A stretch of DNA of 64,000 bases from Candidatus Pantoea carbekii (GTDB lineage: Bacteria; Pseudomonadota; Gammaproteobacteria; Enterobacterales; Enterobacteriaceae). A program made the translations under genes and the position numbers. Positions 20,096 through 30,111 of the stretch are shown here, in pieces; the stretch's first letter is position 1; every line of letters starts with the position of its first letter. Location of the stretch: NCBI RefSeq assembly GCF_000971765.1, contig NZ_CP010907.1, forward strand, positions 248,001 through 312,000, written 5' to 3'. The notes beneath the pieces were generated by a model. That model searched no databases, had not been told where the DNA came from, and saw only the letters and a list, made by a program, of their open reading frames with translations.

Positions 20096-21751
20096 CTATT
20101 TTAATGTATTTTTAGATGACTCTATCATTGCATTAACTGCGGTTTTTTCGATGCGACGATACATTACGTGAAAGGGTTGAATTGTACAATTAAGTAAGGG
20201 GTTTATTATATCTTGCCAATTTAGTTCTCTTTGTAGAAAAATTTCTGCACGTCTACTCAAAGACGGTAGTATTGGTTTTAACCAAGTCATCACAATACGA
20301 AATAAATTTATACCCATTGAACATACTTCATGTAAATCTACATTTGCTCCTTCTTGTTTTGCTAATATCCATGGTGCTTGTTCATCAATATATCGGTTAG
20401 CTATGTCAGCTAACATCATAATTTCACGAATTGCAGAATTAAATTCACAGTTTTCAAAAAAATTACCTATCTTATCAGAAGCTTCTAAAAAAGTCTGGTA
20501 TAAATTAGGATTAGCTATTTGACTCGCTAATTTTCCAGAAAATTGCCTAGTTATAAAACTAGCGTTACGTGATGCTAGATTTACTACTTTATTCACAATA
20601 TTAGCATTAATACATTTGATAAAATCTTCTATATTTAAATCAATATCATTAATGGACGTAGAAAGTTTTGATGCATAATAATAACGCAAACTATCGGAAT
20701 CTAGATATTGCAACCAAGTTCTAGCTTTAATAAATGTTCCTCTTGACTTTGACATTTTTTGACCATTTATTGTCAGATAGCCATGAACAACTAATTTAGT
20801 TGGCTTACGAAATTGACTACCTTCTAAAATTGCTGGCCAAAATAAGCTATGAAAATAAATAATATCTTTTCCAATAAAATGATATAATTGAGTGGTAGAA
20901 TCCTTTTTCCAGAATTCATTAAAATCTATATCAGTATATTTATTACACATATTTTTAAACGACGCTATATAGCCAATAGGTGCATCTAACCAGACATAAA
21001 AATATTTATTTGGTGTATTTGGAATTTCAAAACCAAAATAAGGAGCGTCACGTGAGATATCCCACTGTTGTAGACCTGATGTAAACCATTCTTGAAGTTT
21101 ATTAACAATAGGTTCCTGCAATGCGCCAGATCGTGTCCACTTTTTAAGCATTTTACTGAAAGATGGTAGATCAAAAAAAAGATGTTCTGAAGTACGCAGT
21201 TCTGGCATTGCGCCTGAAAGAACTGATTTAGGTTCAATAAGCGCGGTCGATCTGTAAATCGCACCACATACTTCACAATTATCTCCGTATTGATCTACAG
21301 CTTTACATTTTGGGCAAGTTCCTTTAATTAAGCGATCAGGCAGAAACATCTTTTGGATTGGATCGTAAAATTGAAAGATAGTACGATTTTTTATAAAACC
21401 ATTTTTTTTTAAACGTCCATAAATTAATTCAGATAATTGACGATTTTCTTCGCTGTGAGTTGAATGATAGTTATCATAACTTATATTAAAATCAAGCAAG
21501 TCAGCTTCGTGTTCTGTTTTTATATTAGTAATCATTTGTTCAGGCGCAATCCCTAATTGTTGTGCTTTGAGCATAATCGGAGTACCATGGGCATCGTCTG
21601 CACAAATAAAATAAACCTTATGACCACACAGTCGTTGATAACGAACCCAAATATCAGCTTGAATATGTTCGAGTAAGTGACCAAGGTGAATAGAACCATT
21701 TGCATATGGTAATGCACATGTTACTAAAAATTTTTTTATAGCTTTTGTCAT
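20096..21751 (-). CDS. metG: Methionyl-tRNA synthetase, short form without the C-terminal dimerisation domain
   Basis: Charges tRNA-Met with methionine. The 551 residues cover the catalytic and anticodon-binding core: ATP site HLGH (residues 22-25), four-cysteine zinc finger [17 protein letters not shown], the signature KMSKSRGTF and the helical anticodon domain ending at about residue 550. E. coli MetG has 677 residues; the missing ~126 are the Trbp111-like tRNA-binding and dimerisation domain. The stop falls right where that domain's linker would begin, and only 240 bases separate it from folE, so the domain is deleted and not simply frame-shifted. The enzyme is expected to be monomeric, as known for truncated E. 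coli enzyme and Buchnera. Confidence 0.97.
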   Translation of the reverse strand: MTKAIKKFLVTCALPYANGSIHLGHLLEHIQADIWVRYQRLCGHKVYFICADDAHGTPIMLKAQQLGIAPEQMITNIKTEHEADLLDFNISYDNYHSTHSEENRQLSELIYGRLKKNGFIKNRTIFQFYDPIQKMFLPDRLIKGTCPKCKAVDQYGDNCEVCGAIYRSTALIEPKSVLSGAMPELRTSEHLFFDLPSFSKMLKKWTRSGALQEPIVNKLQEWFTSGLQQWDISRDAPYFGFEIPNTPNKYFYVWLDAPIGYIASFKNMCNKYTDIDFNEFWKKDSTTQLYHFIGKDIIYFHSLFWPAILEGSQFRKPTKLVVHGYLTINGQKMSKSRGTFIKARTWLQYLDSDSLRYYYASKLSTSINDIDLNIEDFIKCINANIVNKVVNLASRNASFITRQFSGKLASQIANPNLYQTFLEASDKIGNFFENCEFNSAIREIMMLADIANRYIDEQAPWILAKQEGANVDLHEVCSMGINLFRIVMTWLKPILPSLSRRAEIFLQRELNWQDIINPLLNCTIQPFHVMYRRIEKTAVNAMIESSKNTLK

Positions 21752-22314
21752 ATTAAAATAACTTTTCTTAATTAATTAATAATAAATAGAATAGAACTTA
21801 ATTTTTTCTATTGAATTATTTTTTGATATTGATAATAGTACAATAGGAATATTAGTTGATGTACGACATATATTTAATGCAATATATTTATATATACAGT
21901 ATAAATAAACCTTAATTTTCTATAAAAATGTTAATTTTTGGTATTAATAATTTATATTATTATCGTTTTATTCGATCAATATATTTATAAAAGTTATTAC
22001 ATCATTGATTTATTCTTATCAACAGTTTTTAGAGAATAACTATACCTCTTACTTTTTGAATTCATTTAGTTTTAGTTTTAGCAGCGGGAAAGGCACACAT
22101 AATAACACTATAATCTATCTATGCGCTCGTACAAATATAAATAAATATTTTATATTTAATAAAATTACATGTAAGCTAATAGCTCTTTCATGTACAATAT
22201 AATAAAAATTATATTGATAATATTATATTATTTATTTAATTTTTTCTAACTTTTTAAGTTACAATATCATCTAAATTTACAGTATAAAGTTTCTGCGCAA
22301 TGGAGATAGAAACT
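21752..22314. other. Divergent spacer between metG and ahpC
   Basis: 563 AT-rich bases. A 65-codon open frame (22005-22202) has no similarity I recognise, lacks a ribosome site and is dominated by Ser, Phe, Tyr and Asn, so I regard it as chance. A GGAG ribosome site for ahpC lies at its end. Confidence 0.55.
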
Positions 22315-22878
22315 ATGTCTATTATTAATACTAAAATTAAACCTTTCAAAAATACAGCATTTAAAAATGGTGAATTCATTGAAATCACTGAAAAAAACGT
22401 TGAAGGTAAATGGAGTGTTTTTTTCTTCTATCCAGCTGATTTTACTTTTGTTTGTCCTACTGAACTTAGTGATATGGCTGACCATTATGAAGATTTCCAA
22501 AAATTGTCAGTAGAAATTTATTCGGTGTCTACTGATACGCATTTTACGCATAAAGCCTGGCATAATTTTTCTAAAACTATTTCAAAAGTTAGATATGCTA
22601 TGATTGGAGATCCAAGCGGTACTATGACCCGTAACTTCGAGGTTATGCGGGAAATTGAAGGATTAGCGGAGCGTGCTAGTTTTATAGTTGATCCTCAAGG
22701 CATCATTCAAAGTATCGAAATTACTGCTGAAGGCATAGGTCGTAATGCATCTGATTTAATTAGAAAAATAAAAGCTGCTCAGTATATTGCTAAACATCCA
22801 ATGGAAGTTTGTCCAGCTAAATGGCAAGAAGGTGATATCACTTTAACACCATGCTTAGATTTAGTAGGAAAAATATAA
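22315..22878 (+). CDS. ahpC: Alkyl hydroperoxide reductase subunit C (peroxiredoxin)
   Basis: Typical 2-Cys peroxiredoxin that reduces hydrogen and organic peroxides. With the ATG at 22315 ([11 protein letters not shown]), behind GGAG, it has 187 residues as in E. coli. The peroxidatic cysteine is in FTFVCPTEL and the resolving cysteine in [10 protein letters not shown]; both are present. The reductase partner gene ahpF is not adjacent, unlike in E. coli, so either ahpF lies elsewhere or another thiol reductant recycles it. The location next to metG and dcd is not the E. coli location. Confidence 0.96.
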   Translation: MSIINTKIKPFKNTAFKNGEFIEITEKNVEGKWSVFFFYPADFTFVCPTELSDMADHYEDFQKLSVEIYSVSTDTHFTHKAWHNFSKTISKVRYAMIGDPSGTMTRNFEVMREIEGLAERASFIVDPQGIIQSIEITAEGIGRNASDLIRKIKAAQYIAKHPMEVCPAKWQEGDITLTPCLDLVGKI

Positions 22879-22917
22879 ACTAAATTTCAGTTTAACTTAA
22901 GATTAGCAAAATTTTTA

Positions 22918-22960
22918 TAGCCTATCTGAATTAGAAATTTAAAATTCGTTCAACAGGCTA
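22918..22960 (+). terminator. Possible terminator after ahpC
   Basis: Outer stem TAGCCT / AGGCTA with additional internal pairing GAATT / AATTC, followed by TTTTAT, begins 40 bases after the ahpC stop. Confidence 0.45.
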
Positions 22961-23102
22961 TTTTATAAGCATTATCATAAAATTATGACATATTTTTCTT
23001 TTCTATCAAAATAATACATCATGATTTATTACGACTCGCTCTATCGTAGAATTTATTAATTTTAATATGATAGGCATAAATAACTATTTTAATAATATCG
23101 GT

Positions 23103-23699
23103 TCACTCTTTAAACAAACAATCTCTATCAATACGACTAGCATCTGCACCTTTTTGTTTCTGATATTTTGCATTTTTTCGAAGATTATAAGGGCGTGTTG
23201 CTCTTCCTGATAAAGGTTCAAAACTTAATGCTCCAATTAACATTCCCGGACGCAATCCTAAAGGTAATTTACCCGAATTAAAAAATTCCAATACAATATG
23301 TCCATGCCAACCTGGATCTATTCGATGTGAAGTAACATGAACCATAAGTCCAAGACGAGCTAACGATGAACGTCCATCTAACCAACCAACTAAATTGTCT
23401 GGCATCGTTACAGATTCCAATGTTGCAGATAACACTAATTCCCCCGGATGCAAAAAAAAAGTTTGATTTTTTTTCAAAATGATTTCGTCACTCATCATAA
23501 GATCAAGGGCAGCTTTGACTTCATTTTTTGAACAACTTAAATCAATAAACGGTACAGTATGTCCACTAAAAGTGCGAAACTGATTACCAAGACGTACATC
23601 AACTGTTACTCCATTAATATGCTCTATATGTGGAGATGGTTCAATAATTAATTCACCATTTTCTAATAAGAGTTCAATATCGTTATCGCATAATCTCAT
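23103..23699 (-). CDS. dcd: dCTP deaminase
   Basis: Deaminates dCTP to dUTP, feeding dTMP synthesis. The 198 residues (193 in E. coli) align along the whole length: [54 protein letters not shown] and [29 protein letters not shown] contain the trimer active-site residues. The C-terminus carries a few extra residues after the family end ASRID. Monocistronic, minus strand. Confidence 0.97.
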   Translation of the reverse strand: MRLCDNDIELLLENGELIIEPSPHIEHINGVTVDVRLGNQFRTFSGHTVPFIDLSCSKNEVKAALDLMMSDEIILKKNQTFFLHPGELVLSATLESVTMPDNLVGWLDGRSSLARLGLMVHVTSHRIDPGWHGHIVLEFFNSGKLPLGLRPGMLIGALSFEPLSGRATRPYNLRKNAKYQKQKGADASRIDRDCLFKE

Positions 23700-24263
23700 T
23701 TTTAGAAATCCATCATTTAAATACTATAAGTAGATATATAATATTAAATTGTATTAGCTTTACTTTATATTAATACAGATTATTAGTTTTAATTTTTAAG
23801 ATATTTTAAAATTAGGTTTTTGTGTCGCTAAAAAGTTAGCTTTACAAGCTATCTTGTTCTTTTTTTGAAATACATGTATACTGAAAATATATATTCAGTA
23901 TTAAATGCAACTTAATTATTAAATAATGCTCAAATATCAAAAAAATAATATTTTTTTAATTATTATGAACATTAAATGTACTTATTACTATTATTCAAAA
24001 TAAATTAAATAAGCAAATTTAAAATAATAGCTTTTTGAAACAATATAATACTATATTTTGTTTATATAGTATTATTAAACACATATAATATTTTCTGTTT
24101 GTCTCAATAGGCCGATTTGATTATAAGTAAGAGAAATCAAAAACATTATATTTAAGTCTGATAACTATACTATTAGCATAAAGTGATTTAATCATCGTTT
24201 GTTCTAATCTAGAATAGACTAATTTTTGGAAATAAATACTTAGTCGTCAAATTTTTAGATAAG
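23700..24263. other. Spacer between the aldo-keto reductase and dcd
   Basis: 564 AT-rich bases without a coding frame. E. coli has asmA next to dcd; no readable trace of it was found. Confidence 0.5.
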
Positions 24264-25226
24264 TTATATTTTTGTCATATAATCTATTTTTTCAATATCT
24301 TTTTTATTTAACTTTAATTCCATTGCTTTTACAAGTTCATCAATTTGTTGTAATGAAGTAGCACTAACGATTGGTGCAGTAATATTCGGACGAGCAATTA
24401 ACCAAGCTAATGCGACTTGTGTTTCTGAACAACTATATAGCAATGCTATTTGTTTAAGTAACTCAATAATACGCTTACCGCGCTTATTAAAATATTTTTT
24501 AATGACGAACGGGCCACGTTTGCTTTTATTAACATCTTCTAATATTTTATATTTTCCAGTTAAAAAGCCACTTGCTAGTGAATAATAACTGATAACAGCT
24601 AATTCGTTTTTTATTGCAACTTGTTCTAATTTACCTTCATATTCGTCACGATCATATAGATTATATTTTGGTTGCAATGTTTTATAACGTGCTAGTCCTT
24701 CTTTTTCACTAATATCTAAAGCATTTTGTAAACGTTCTTCTGAATAGTTAGATGCACCAATATTAAGAACTTTGCCTTCTTTTATTAATGAATCAAATAC
24801 TTGTAATGTGTCTATTAATGGTGTGTCTTTATCATCACGATGAGCTTGGTAAATATCAATTCTGTCAGTTTGTAGGCGACGTAGCGAATCTTCAATTGCT
24901 TTTTTTATATAATTTGGTTTTAAATTAGTTTTACCAGTTAAACACTCTATACCAACTTTAGTAGCTAGGACAATATTATCACGCTGACCGCTTTTTTTTA
25001 ACCATTTTCCAATAATAGTTTCTGATTCACCACCTTTATTACCTATTGCCCAATATGAATAAACATCTGCAGTATCGATAAAAAATAAACCTCTTTCAAT
25101 TAGAGCATCGAGTAGCGAAAAAGAAGTTTTCTCATCTACTGTCCACCCAAAGATATTACCGCCAAACGTAAGAGGTGGAACCTTAATTCCGGTATTGCCA
25201 AGATAACGAAAATTATATTTTTGCAT
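24264..25226 (-). CDS. Aldo/keto reductase, NADPH-dependent, substrate unknown
   Basis: 320-residue (beta/alpha)8-barrel oxidoreductase of the aldo-keto reductase superfamily. The catalytic tetrad is visible as Asp51 (FIDTADVY), Tyr56, Lys90 (VLATKVG) and His129 (IYQAHRDD). Other family blocks are LRRLQTDRIDIYQAH, GASNYS, LQPKYNLYDRDEYE and SYYSLASGFLTGKYK, which resemble the YghZ/YajO/Tas type more than the short carbonyl reductases. The cofactor site IVSATSLQQIDELVKAM is kept near the C-terminus. I cannot assign a substrate or a gene symbol. It stands alone between two long spacers, and an intact reductase of broad specificity surviving here suggests a retained metabolic or detoxifying role. 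Confidence 0.85.
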   Translation of the reverse strand: MQKYNFRYLGNTGIKVPPLTFGGNIFGWTVDEKTSFSLLDALIERGLFFIDTADVYSYWAIGNKGGESETIIGKWLKKSGQRDNIVLATKVGIECLTGKTNLKPNYIKKAIEDSLRRLQTDRIDIYQAHRDDKDTPLIDTLQVFDSLIKEGKVLNIGASNYSEERLQNALDISEKEGLARYKTLQPKYNLYDRDEYEGKLEQVAIKNELAVISYYSLASGFLTGKYKILEDVNKSKRGPFVIKKYFNKRGKRIIELLKQIALLYSCSETQVALAWLIARPNITAPIVSATSLQQIDELVKAMELKLNKKDIEKIDYMTKI

Positions 25227-26075
25227 TTTTTCTTTCTACTATTAGCAAATAATAAATTTATTAAAATGTTAATGAACATTATATTCAATATATTTTGAAT
25301 AATTTAATATATTCTTTTTCTTAATAAGGTAAACATATTTTGAAAAAATTTTTAAATTTAAATACATTAGATACTAGTTACATATTATGTAAAATTTCTT
25401 ATGTTACACTGGCAAAATATTTATCGAAATATTTCATATTAGTAACAGTGCGAAACTATATAAATGCAATTTTAAAGAAATAAAACTAAAACAGATTTAA
25501 TTTGACTGAATAGATAACCTTTTATATCATTTTTATGAATTATTTGATTTAATATCAAAAATATATAACAAAAAATTAAGAATTAATAATAATTTCTTTG
25601 AGAAAGATTTTAGATACATAATAACGTGAGAATACAGATGTAATCAACTAAAACACATCATTGTTTAAAAATTACTTATCACTAGATTAGTCATATTTCA
25701 ATTTATCTATAAAGTTATAAAAAATCTACTGTCTCCATAAAGAAACCATTTAACTAACTACTAGTTGATCTTATAAATTAGGTTTTTTAAAATAAAAATA
25801 TTTATTTAACAATACACATAATTTAAAAAGCATACACAGGCGCATTATATAGTAAGACATAGTATTAAAATCTAAATCTATAAATATTACTTTTAATAAA
25901 AGAATGAATTCTTCAACTTTTAAGTATGATTCTTAAAGAGAGCATATATTAAAGGAAGACAATAAAACTAGATCTTAACATGATGTTATTGCTAGAGTAT
26001 ATTACTATCATAATTTTGAAAAATAGCTTTGACAAACTCAATACTAATCGCTACTATGTAGTAAGTTTAAGTAGT
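25227..26075. other. 0.85-kb spacer upstream of the aldo-keto reductase
   Basis: AT-rich, stops in all frames, no recognised RNA or gene remnant before the tRNA-Asn gene. Confidence 0.5.
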
Positions 26076-26151
26076 TCCTCTGTAGTTCAGTTGGTAGAAC
26101 GACGGACTGTTAATCCGTATGTCACTGGTTCGAGTCCAGTCAGGGGAGCCA
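26076..26151 (+). tRNA. tRNA-Asn(GTT)
   Basis: A 76-base cloverleaf nearly identical to E. coli tRNA-Asn: acceptor TCCTCTG with CAGGGGA (one G-U pair), anticodon loop CTGTTAA with anticodon GTT, T arm CTGGTTCGAGTCCAG, discriminator G and an encoded CCA at 26149-26151. It is the only one of the three tRNA genes here that encodes its CCA end. Confidence 0.97.
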
Positions 26152-26413
26152 TCTTATGAACAGTACTTTGTAAATCGTTTTGATTATCTTTGAAATAAGA
26201 GGATTTAATAATTTAAATATACTGATTCAGTAATAGAATATCTATTCTATTACTTTTTTAAATTAGATTTTATTATTTAATGTACTCAAGAGTGTTATTG
26301 TAAGTAGATATCTCATAGTCAATACTATTTAATAATGTATAATCATATTTTACAGATTTTTAATTGTCTTAAATTTTTTTATTTATCTTATAGCTAAGAA
26401 GCAAATTTAGCAT

Positions 26414-27217
26414 TTACCACCAATTATAAAAATGATGGACTGGTCCAATACCTTTACCTACTTCTAGCAATTCAGCATGTAGTAGAGCTTGTTGTAACCA
26501 AACTTTAGCTTCAGCTATAGCAGATATCCATCCATCATGCCGTGGACGCAATGCTGCTATTGCGGCAGATAATGTACATCCAGTGCCATGTGTATGACGT
26601 GTATTAACTCGAACTGTACTAAAGCGCTTTTGATCATTTCGAGTAATTAGCCAATCCGGGCTTTCTTTTGCATTGTTAAGATGTCCTCCCTTGATGAGTA
26701 CTGCTTTACAACCTAGATTAAGTAATGATTTCCCCTGTAGTAACATATCTGTTTCAGATTCAGCTACTGAATCTTCTAATAATAAAGCAGCTTCCAATAG
26801 ATTCGGCGTAATTAATGATACTTTAGGCAATAGTAACTGTCGTATACTACCTATTGTATCTAGAGATAATAGCGGATCACCACTTTTAGCTATCATGACC
26901 GTATCTAGAACTATAAAAGGAACATGAGTGTGAGTTAAGCATTCTGCTATTACTTCAACAATATTAGATTTTGCTAACATACCTATCTTTAGTGTATCAA
27001 TTCGGACATCATCTAGAACAGATTTCAGTTGTTTTTTAACGAAATTAGGTTCAATATAGTATATACATTGTACACCACAGGTATTTTGTGCTACCAATGT
27101 AGTAATTACACTAGTACCATATGCTCCTAATGCTGAAAATGTTTTAAGATCAGCTTGAATTCCTGCACCGCCAGTAGGATCGGTACCTGCAATAGTTAAT
27201 GCATTTATATATTTTAT
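26414..27217 (-). CDS. thiD: Hydroxymethylpyrimidine/phosphomethylpyrimidine kinase with non-standard ATA start
   Basis: Phosphorylates HMP and HMP-P in thiamine synthesis (ribokinase fold). Read from ATA at 27215-27217 the protein has 267 codons against 266 in E. coli and begins IKYINALTIAGTDPTGGAGI, collinear with the family start MKRINALTIAGTDPSGGAGI. A GGGAG ribosome site lies seven bases upstream. No ATG or GTG occurs in the 30 open codons before it; the first standard start downstream is a TTG at 27097, which would delete the substrate-binding GTDPTGGAG. The catalytic HTHGTGCTLSAAIAALRPRH and the end KGIGPVHHFYNWW are intact. Either it is translated from ATA or it is a very recent start-loss pseudogene. 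Confidence 0.85.
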   Translation of the reverse strand: MKYINALTIAGTDPTGGAGIQADLKTFSALGAYGTSVITTLVAQNTCGVQCIYYIEPNFVKKQLKSVLDDVRIDTLKIGMLAKSNIVEVIAECLTHTHVPFIVLDTVMIAKSGDPLLSLDTIGSIRQLLLPKVSLITPNLLEAALLLEDSVAESETDMLLQGKSLLNLGCKAVLIKGGHLNNAKESPDWLITRNDQKRFSTVRVNTRHTHGTGCTLSAAIAALRPRHDGWISAIAEAKVWLQQALLHAELLEVGKGIGPVHHFYNWW

Positions 27218-27224
27218 CTTAATA

Positions 27225-27229
27225 CTCCC
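27225..27229 (-). promoter_or_regulatory. Ribosome-binding site that fixes the thiD start
   Basis: GGGAG on the minus strand, separated by seven bases from the ATA codon that aligns with the normal ThiD initiator. The spacing is ideal for the ATA and too short for the ATT two codons upstream. Confidence 0.6.
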
Positions 27230-27606
27230 ATGTTTTACATATTCATGTAAAAATTCTCTTGCTTTTTCAAATACATTAGAATTATATTGATAAGAATTTA
27301 CAATAAACTATTTTTGTATATTATATTTTATTGATATATAATTAGTTTTATATTGTCAATATTATTATATAATGATTAATGTGTCATCTAAAACTTGTAA
27401 TTATATCAATTATGAAAAAATATAGTTAATAACTTACTGCTTATTAATTTTATTTTAAATAGTGATTATAAATTGTACTAAATGTAAATCTATACTATAC
27501 GATATATACAAAGTTACCAATTAAAAATTAAATTCGTAATGCGATAGGTTTTTTCAAATTTTTCATAACAATAACTTTTACTATTGACATTCTAAAAGAA
27601 TAACCT

Positions 27607-28620
27607 ATGCCTATTTTAATAAAGAGCAGAATACGAATATATCGGATCGTATACATGTTAGTATTTTTAGAACAACAGCAAAATATTATAGTCCTAGATA
27701 ATTTTCACAATTTTTCTTAGAAAACTATTAATCGTACTGAAAAATTAAGCGGTAAAAAATACTCTTGTATAAAGATATCTGAGATAGCGCTCCGTTACAT
27801 GATACATTTATTTCAAATCAAATTTTTTCTGTAATTTCTTTTCTGCATTTAAAAGTGTGAAAGAATTAAATCGCATTCCATTAGAATACTATGATTATAA
27901 TCATATTGTAAAAAATAAAAAAATTGGTTTATTGAATTTAATTTTTAGTTCATTAGATACTGAGTATAGAGAGCTCTCATGCTTTAATTATATATCTCGG
28001 AACAGATTCTTAGTGTGTGAACAATTAATTTACATATTATATGTAAACTAATTATTGAATTTTTGTGTATAAATTTACTTTAGCAAAACAGAATTTTAAG
28101 GTTAGTGTATTACGTTATTTTAAATTCTATTAGCAATACAGGAATCTAATAAAATCGGTAAGAATACAAATAAAGTCTCTAGTGATTTATTGCCATATAT
28201 TACTTAGGTAGAAACTGGACTAATTAGAAACATAGGTATTTTAACATTTGACCACACGTCAGACAGTAATGCACAGCATGATTATATTTATATGATTGAT
28301 TTAGAATAAGTTAATTTAAAAGCATCAAAATATCTTTCAAATATTAAAGGTTATAAAGGCTATAATTTTAGTAGTTGTAAAATTTTTTAGTTTTAAAGAT
28401 TATTAAAAATTTTGAAAAAAATATCAGAAAAAAATAGATTTTGAATTTAAACTTTGTCGAAATAGTGACTTGTCTGTATTGTACGCCCAATACATACTAT
28501 GTTAGTAAATAATGAACTCAATTGGCATGCAATAAGCAATATCGATAAGATGATAAGTAAATGAATAGAAAAAGCGGTTAAAAAACTTATATACTTAATT
28601 AAGAAAGTTACATACATTTC
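27607..28620 (+). pseudogene. galE: Pseudogene of UDP-glucose 4-epimerase
   Basis: Translating all three plus frames gives, in order and at the right spacing, fragments of GalE: ATG at 27607, then YIGS-TC near 27640, VLDNF near 27696, PLEYYD at 27878-27895, IFSS at 27941-27952, VLRYF near 28109, DLLPYIT near 28186, NIGILTFDHTSDS and DYIYMIDLE near 28231-28309, GYKGYNFSS, and NNELNWHAISNIDKM near 28511. The intact family order is GSGYIGSHTC, VVILDN, KPLEYYDNN, FIFSSSATVYG, ALLRYFNP, NLMPYI, DYIHVMDL and ELNW. Total length about 1.0 kb equals the normal 338 codons. Many stops and frameshifts make it non-functional. GalE made UDP-galactose, the substrate of the glf product next door. Confidence 0.85.
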
Positions 28621-28623
28621 AGT

Positions 28624-29758
28624 ATGGTATTCGTATTAATTGAAAAATTTTTGTTCATTCTCGGTTTTTCGATTCTATTATTGCACGTGAATAATTAGCA
28701 AATCAAACCTAGATTGTCAAGGTTATTAATAAACTTTATAATCCATATAAGTAAAAAGTATTATGCTAAAAAAACAATGGTAAAAATGAAATGGTTCACG
28801 CATATGTACTCTATATTTTCATTGAGATTTTATATACATAATGCAGAGATATACAATTAAATTTTAAACGCATTATAATAAAACCATATATTAATTGTGT
28901 TAAAGTCATTCAATCAAGTTTTTTCCTTCCTAATTAATTTACATACTATCAAGCAATTTTTAGAAAAAAATACTGACGAAATAAGAAAAAAATTTATTAA
29001 ATCCAAAAGTAATCAAAGTATGATTTTCCAACAGATTTTGAAGAACAAGATTTATATTATGTTCATAAGGATCCTTATTCCGGCTTTTTGCAAAAAATAC
29101 ATTACTAAACACTGGAACATGGATCTAATAAAATTTCCAATAGATTTTCTCAGAACATTGTCTACGCATTTTAATAATAATTATGACTATTTCAATCATA
29201 GATATCAAGGTATTCCTAAATAAGGGCATGATAAAATAATGCAATCTATTTTCGATCATAAAAATATTAAGATTATTTAATACAAAATTCAATAAATAAA
29301 AAAAGAAATATCACCATTTTTTATCTCAGTGCATTAGACTAATATTTTAATTATGAATTACTTTAGTTAAAGTATACGACATTTAAAATTTAAAAAGTTT
29401 GTTGTACATAAAGATTACAAAAATGTACGATTATGAATTATTGTAAAACAACTATTCCTTTTATACCAATAACCAACATAATTATATTACACCATGCTAA
29501 AAATATTCTTGCTTAATTTGATCGTAAATATAACAAACGCTGCACAAAATGATTTGCCATTATTATTTTATTCGAAAAATTAATGAAATATCTTGATTAA
29601 ATTAATCTATTTGTAAAGCTAGCAAAGATAAAAATATTGCATTTGTAGTGATTAGAAGATATCGCTACATTAATGGATATGACAATAGTGAAGCTCTTAT
29701 GATAACACGCTATTTTTTTGAATTCCTGAGTATGCAACAACAATGCCGATATGTGTAG
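28624..29758 (+). pseudogene. glf: Pseudogene of UDP-galactopyranose mutase
   Basis: Directly after galE, the plus-strand frames contain collinear pieces of Glf: SIIARE-LANQT near 28668, NEMVHAYVLYIF near 28785 (family VMVHVYGPHIFHT), VFSFLINLHTIKQFLEKN near 28915 (family VFSLPINLHTINQFF), FNNNYDYFNHRYQGIPK ending at 29220 (family NYDDNYFNHKFQGMPK), MQSIFDHKNIKI, a degraded SGPLD region near 29318, MNYCKTTIPF near 29432, NAAQNDLPLL near 29535, and DKNIAFVVIRRYRYINGYDNSEAL at 29630-29698. Length about 1.13 kb matches an intact gene. It is broken by several frameshifts and stops. Its position just before gnd is the classical O-antigen locus. Confidence 0.88.
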
Positions 29759-30111
29759 TAAATGCAATACATATATAATGCTGTATGTTAATTTATTAAA
29801 TATATATTTAAAATATTAACATTAAATAAACAATCTTTCATTCTTTTTAACATTTTCATAAACACAACAACATATAAATTTATTATCATAAATTTGTTTT
29901 TATTTTTTTTAAATAAATTTAAACTTAAATTATCATCTTGTGTATATGAAAATTATAAAATAATCAGTTTAACTTTAAAATCGAAAATTTTTAAAAACCA
30001 ATTGTATTAAATGCAATTTATTACTGTTATTTTAATGAAATTCAATATGATACAATGTATAATTTAGATTATGTATAATAATAGCACTTGTTATATTTAT
30101 AGGGACTAAAA
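29759..30111. other. Spacer between the glf ruin and gnd
   Basis: 353 AT-rich bases without a coding frame. The gnd ribosome site AGGGA lies at the end. No JUMPstart-like element was seen. Confidence 0.5.

Noticed and set aside
22005..22202. 65-codon open frame before ahpC
   Set aside because: No ribosome site, no family resemblance, and an AT-driven composition rich in Ser, Phe, Tyr and Asn; likely chance.
27857..28051. 64-codon open frame starting MKELNRIPLEYYD
   Set aside because: It is an internal piece of the galE pseudogene, not an independent gene.
28897..29223. 108-codon open frame with INLHTIKQF and NHRYQGIPK
   Set aside because: It is the longest surviving in-frame piece of the glf pseudogene; both ends run into frameshifted remains of the same gene.
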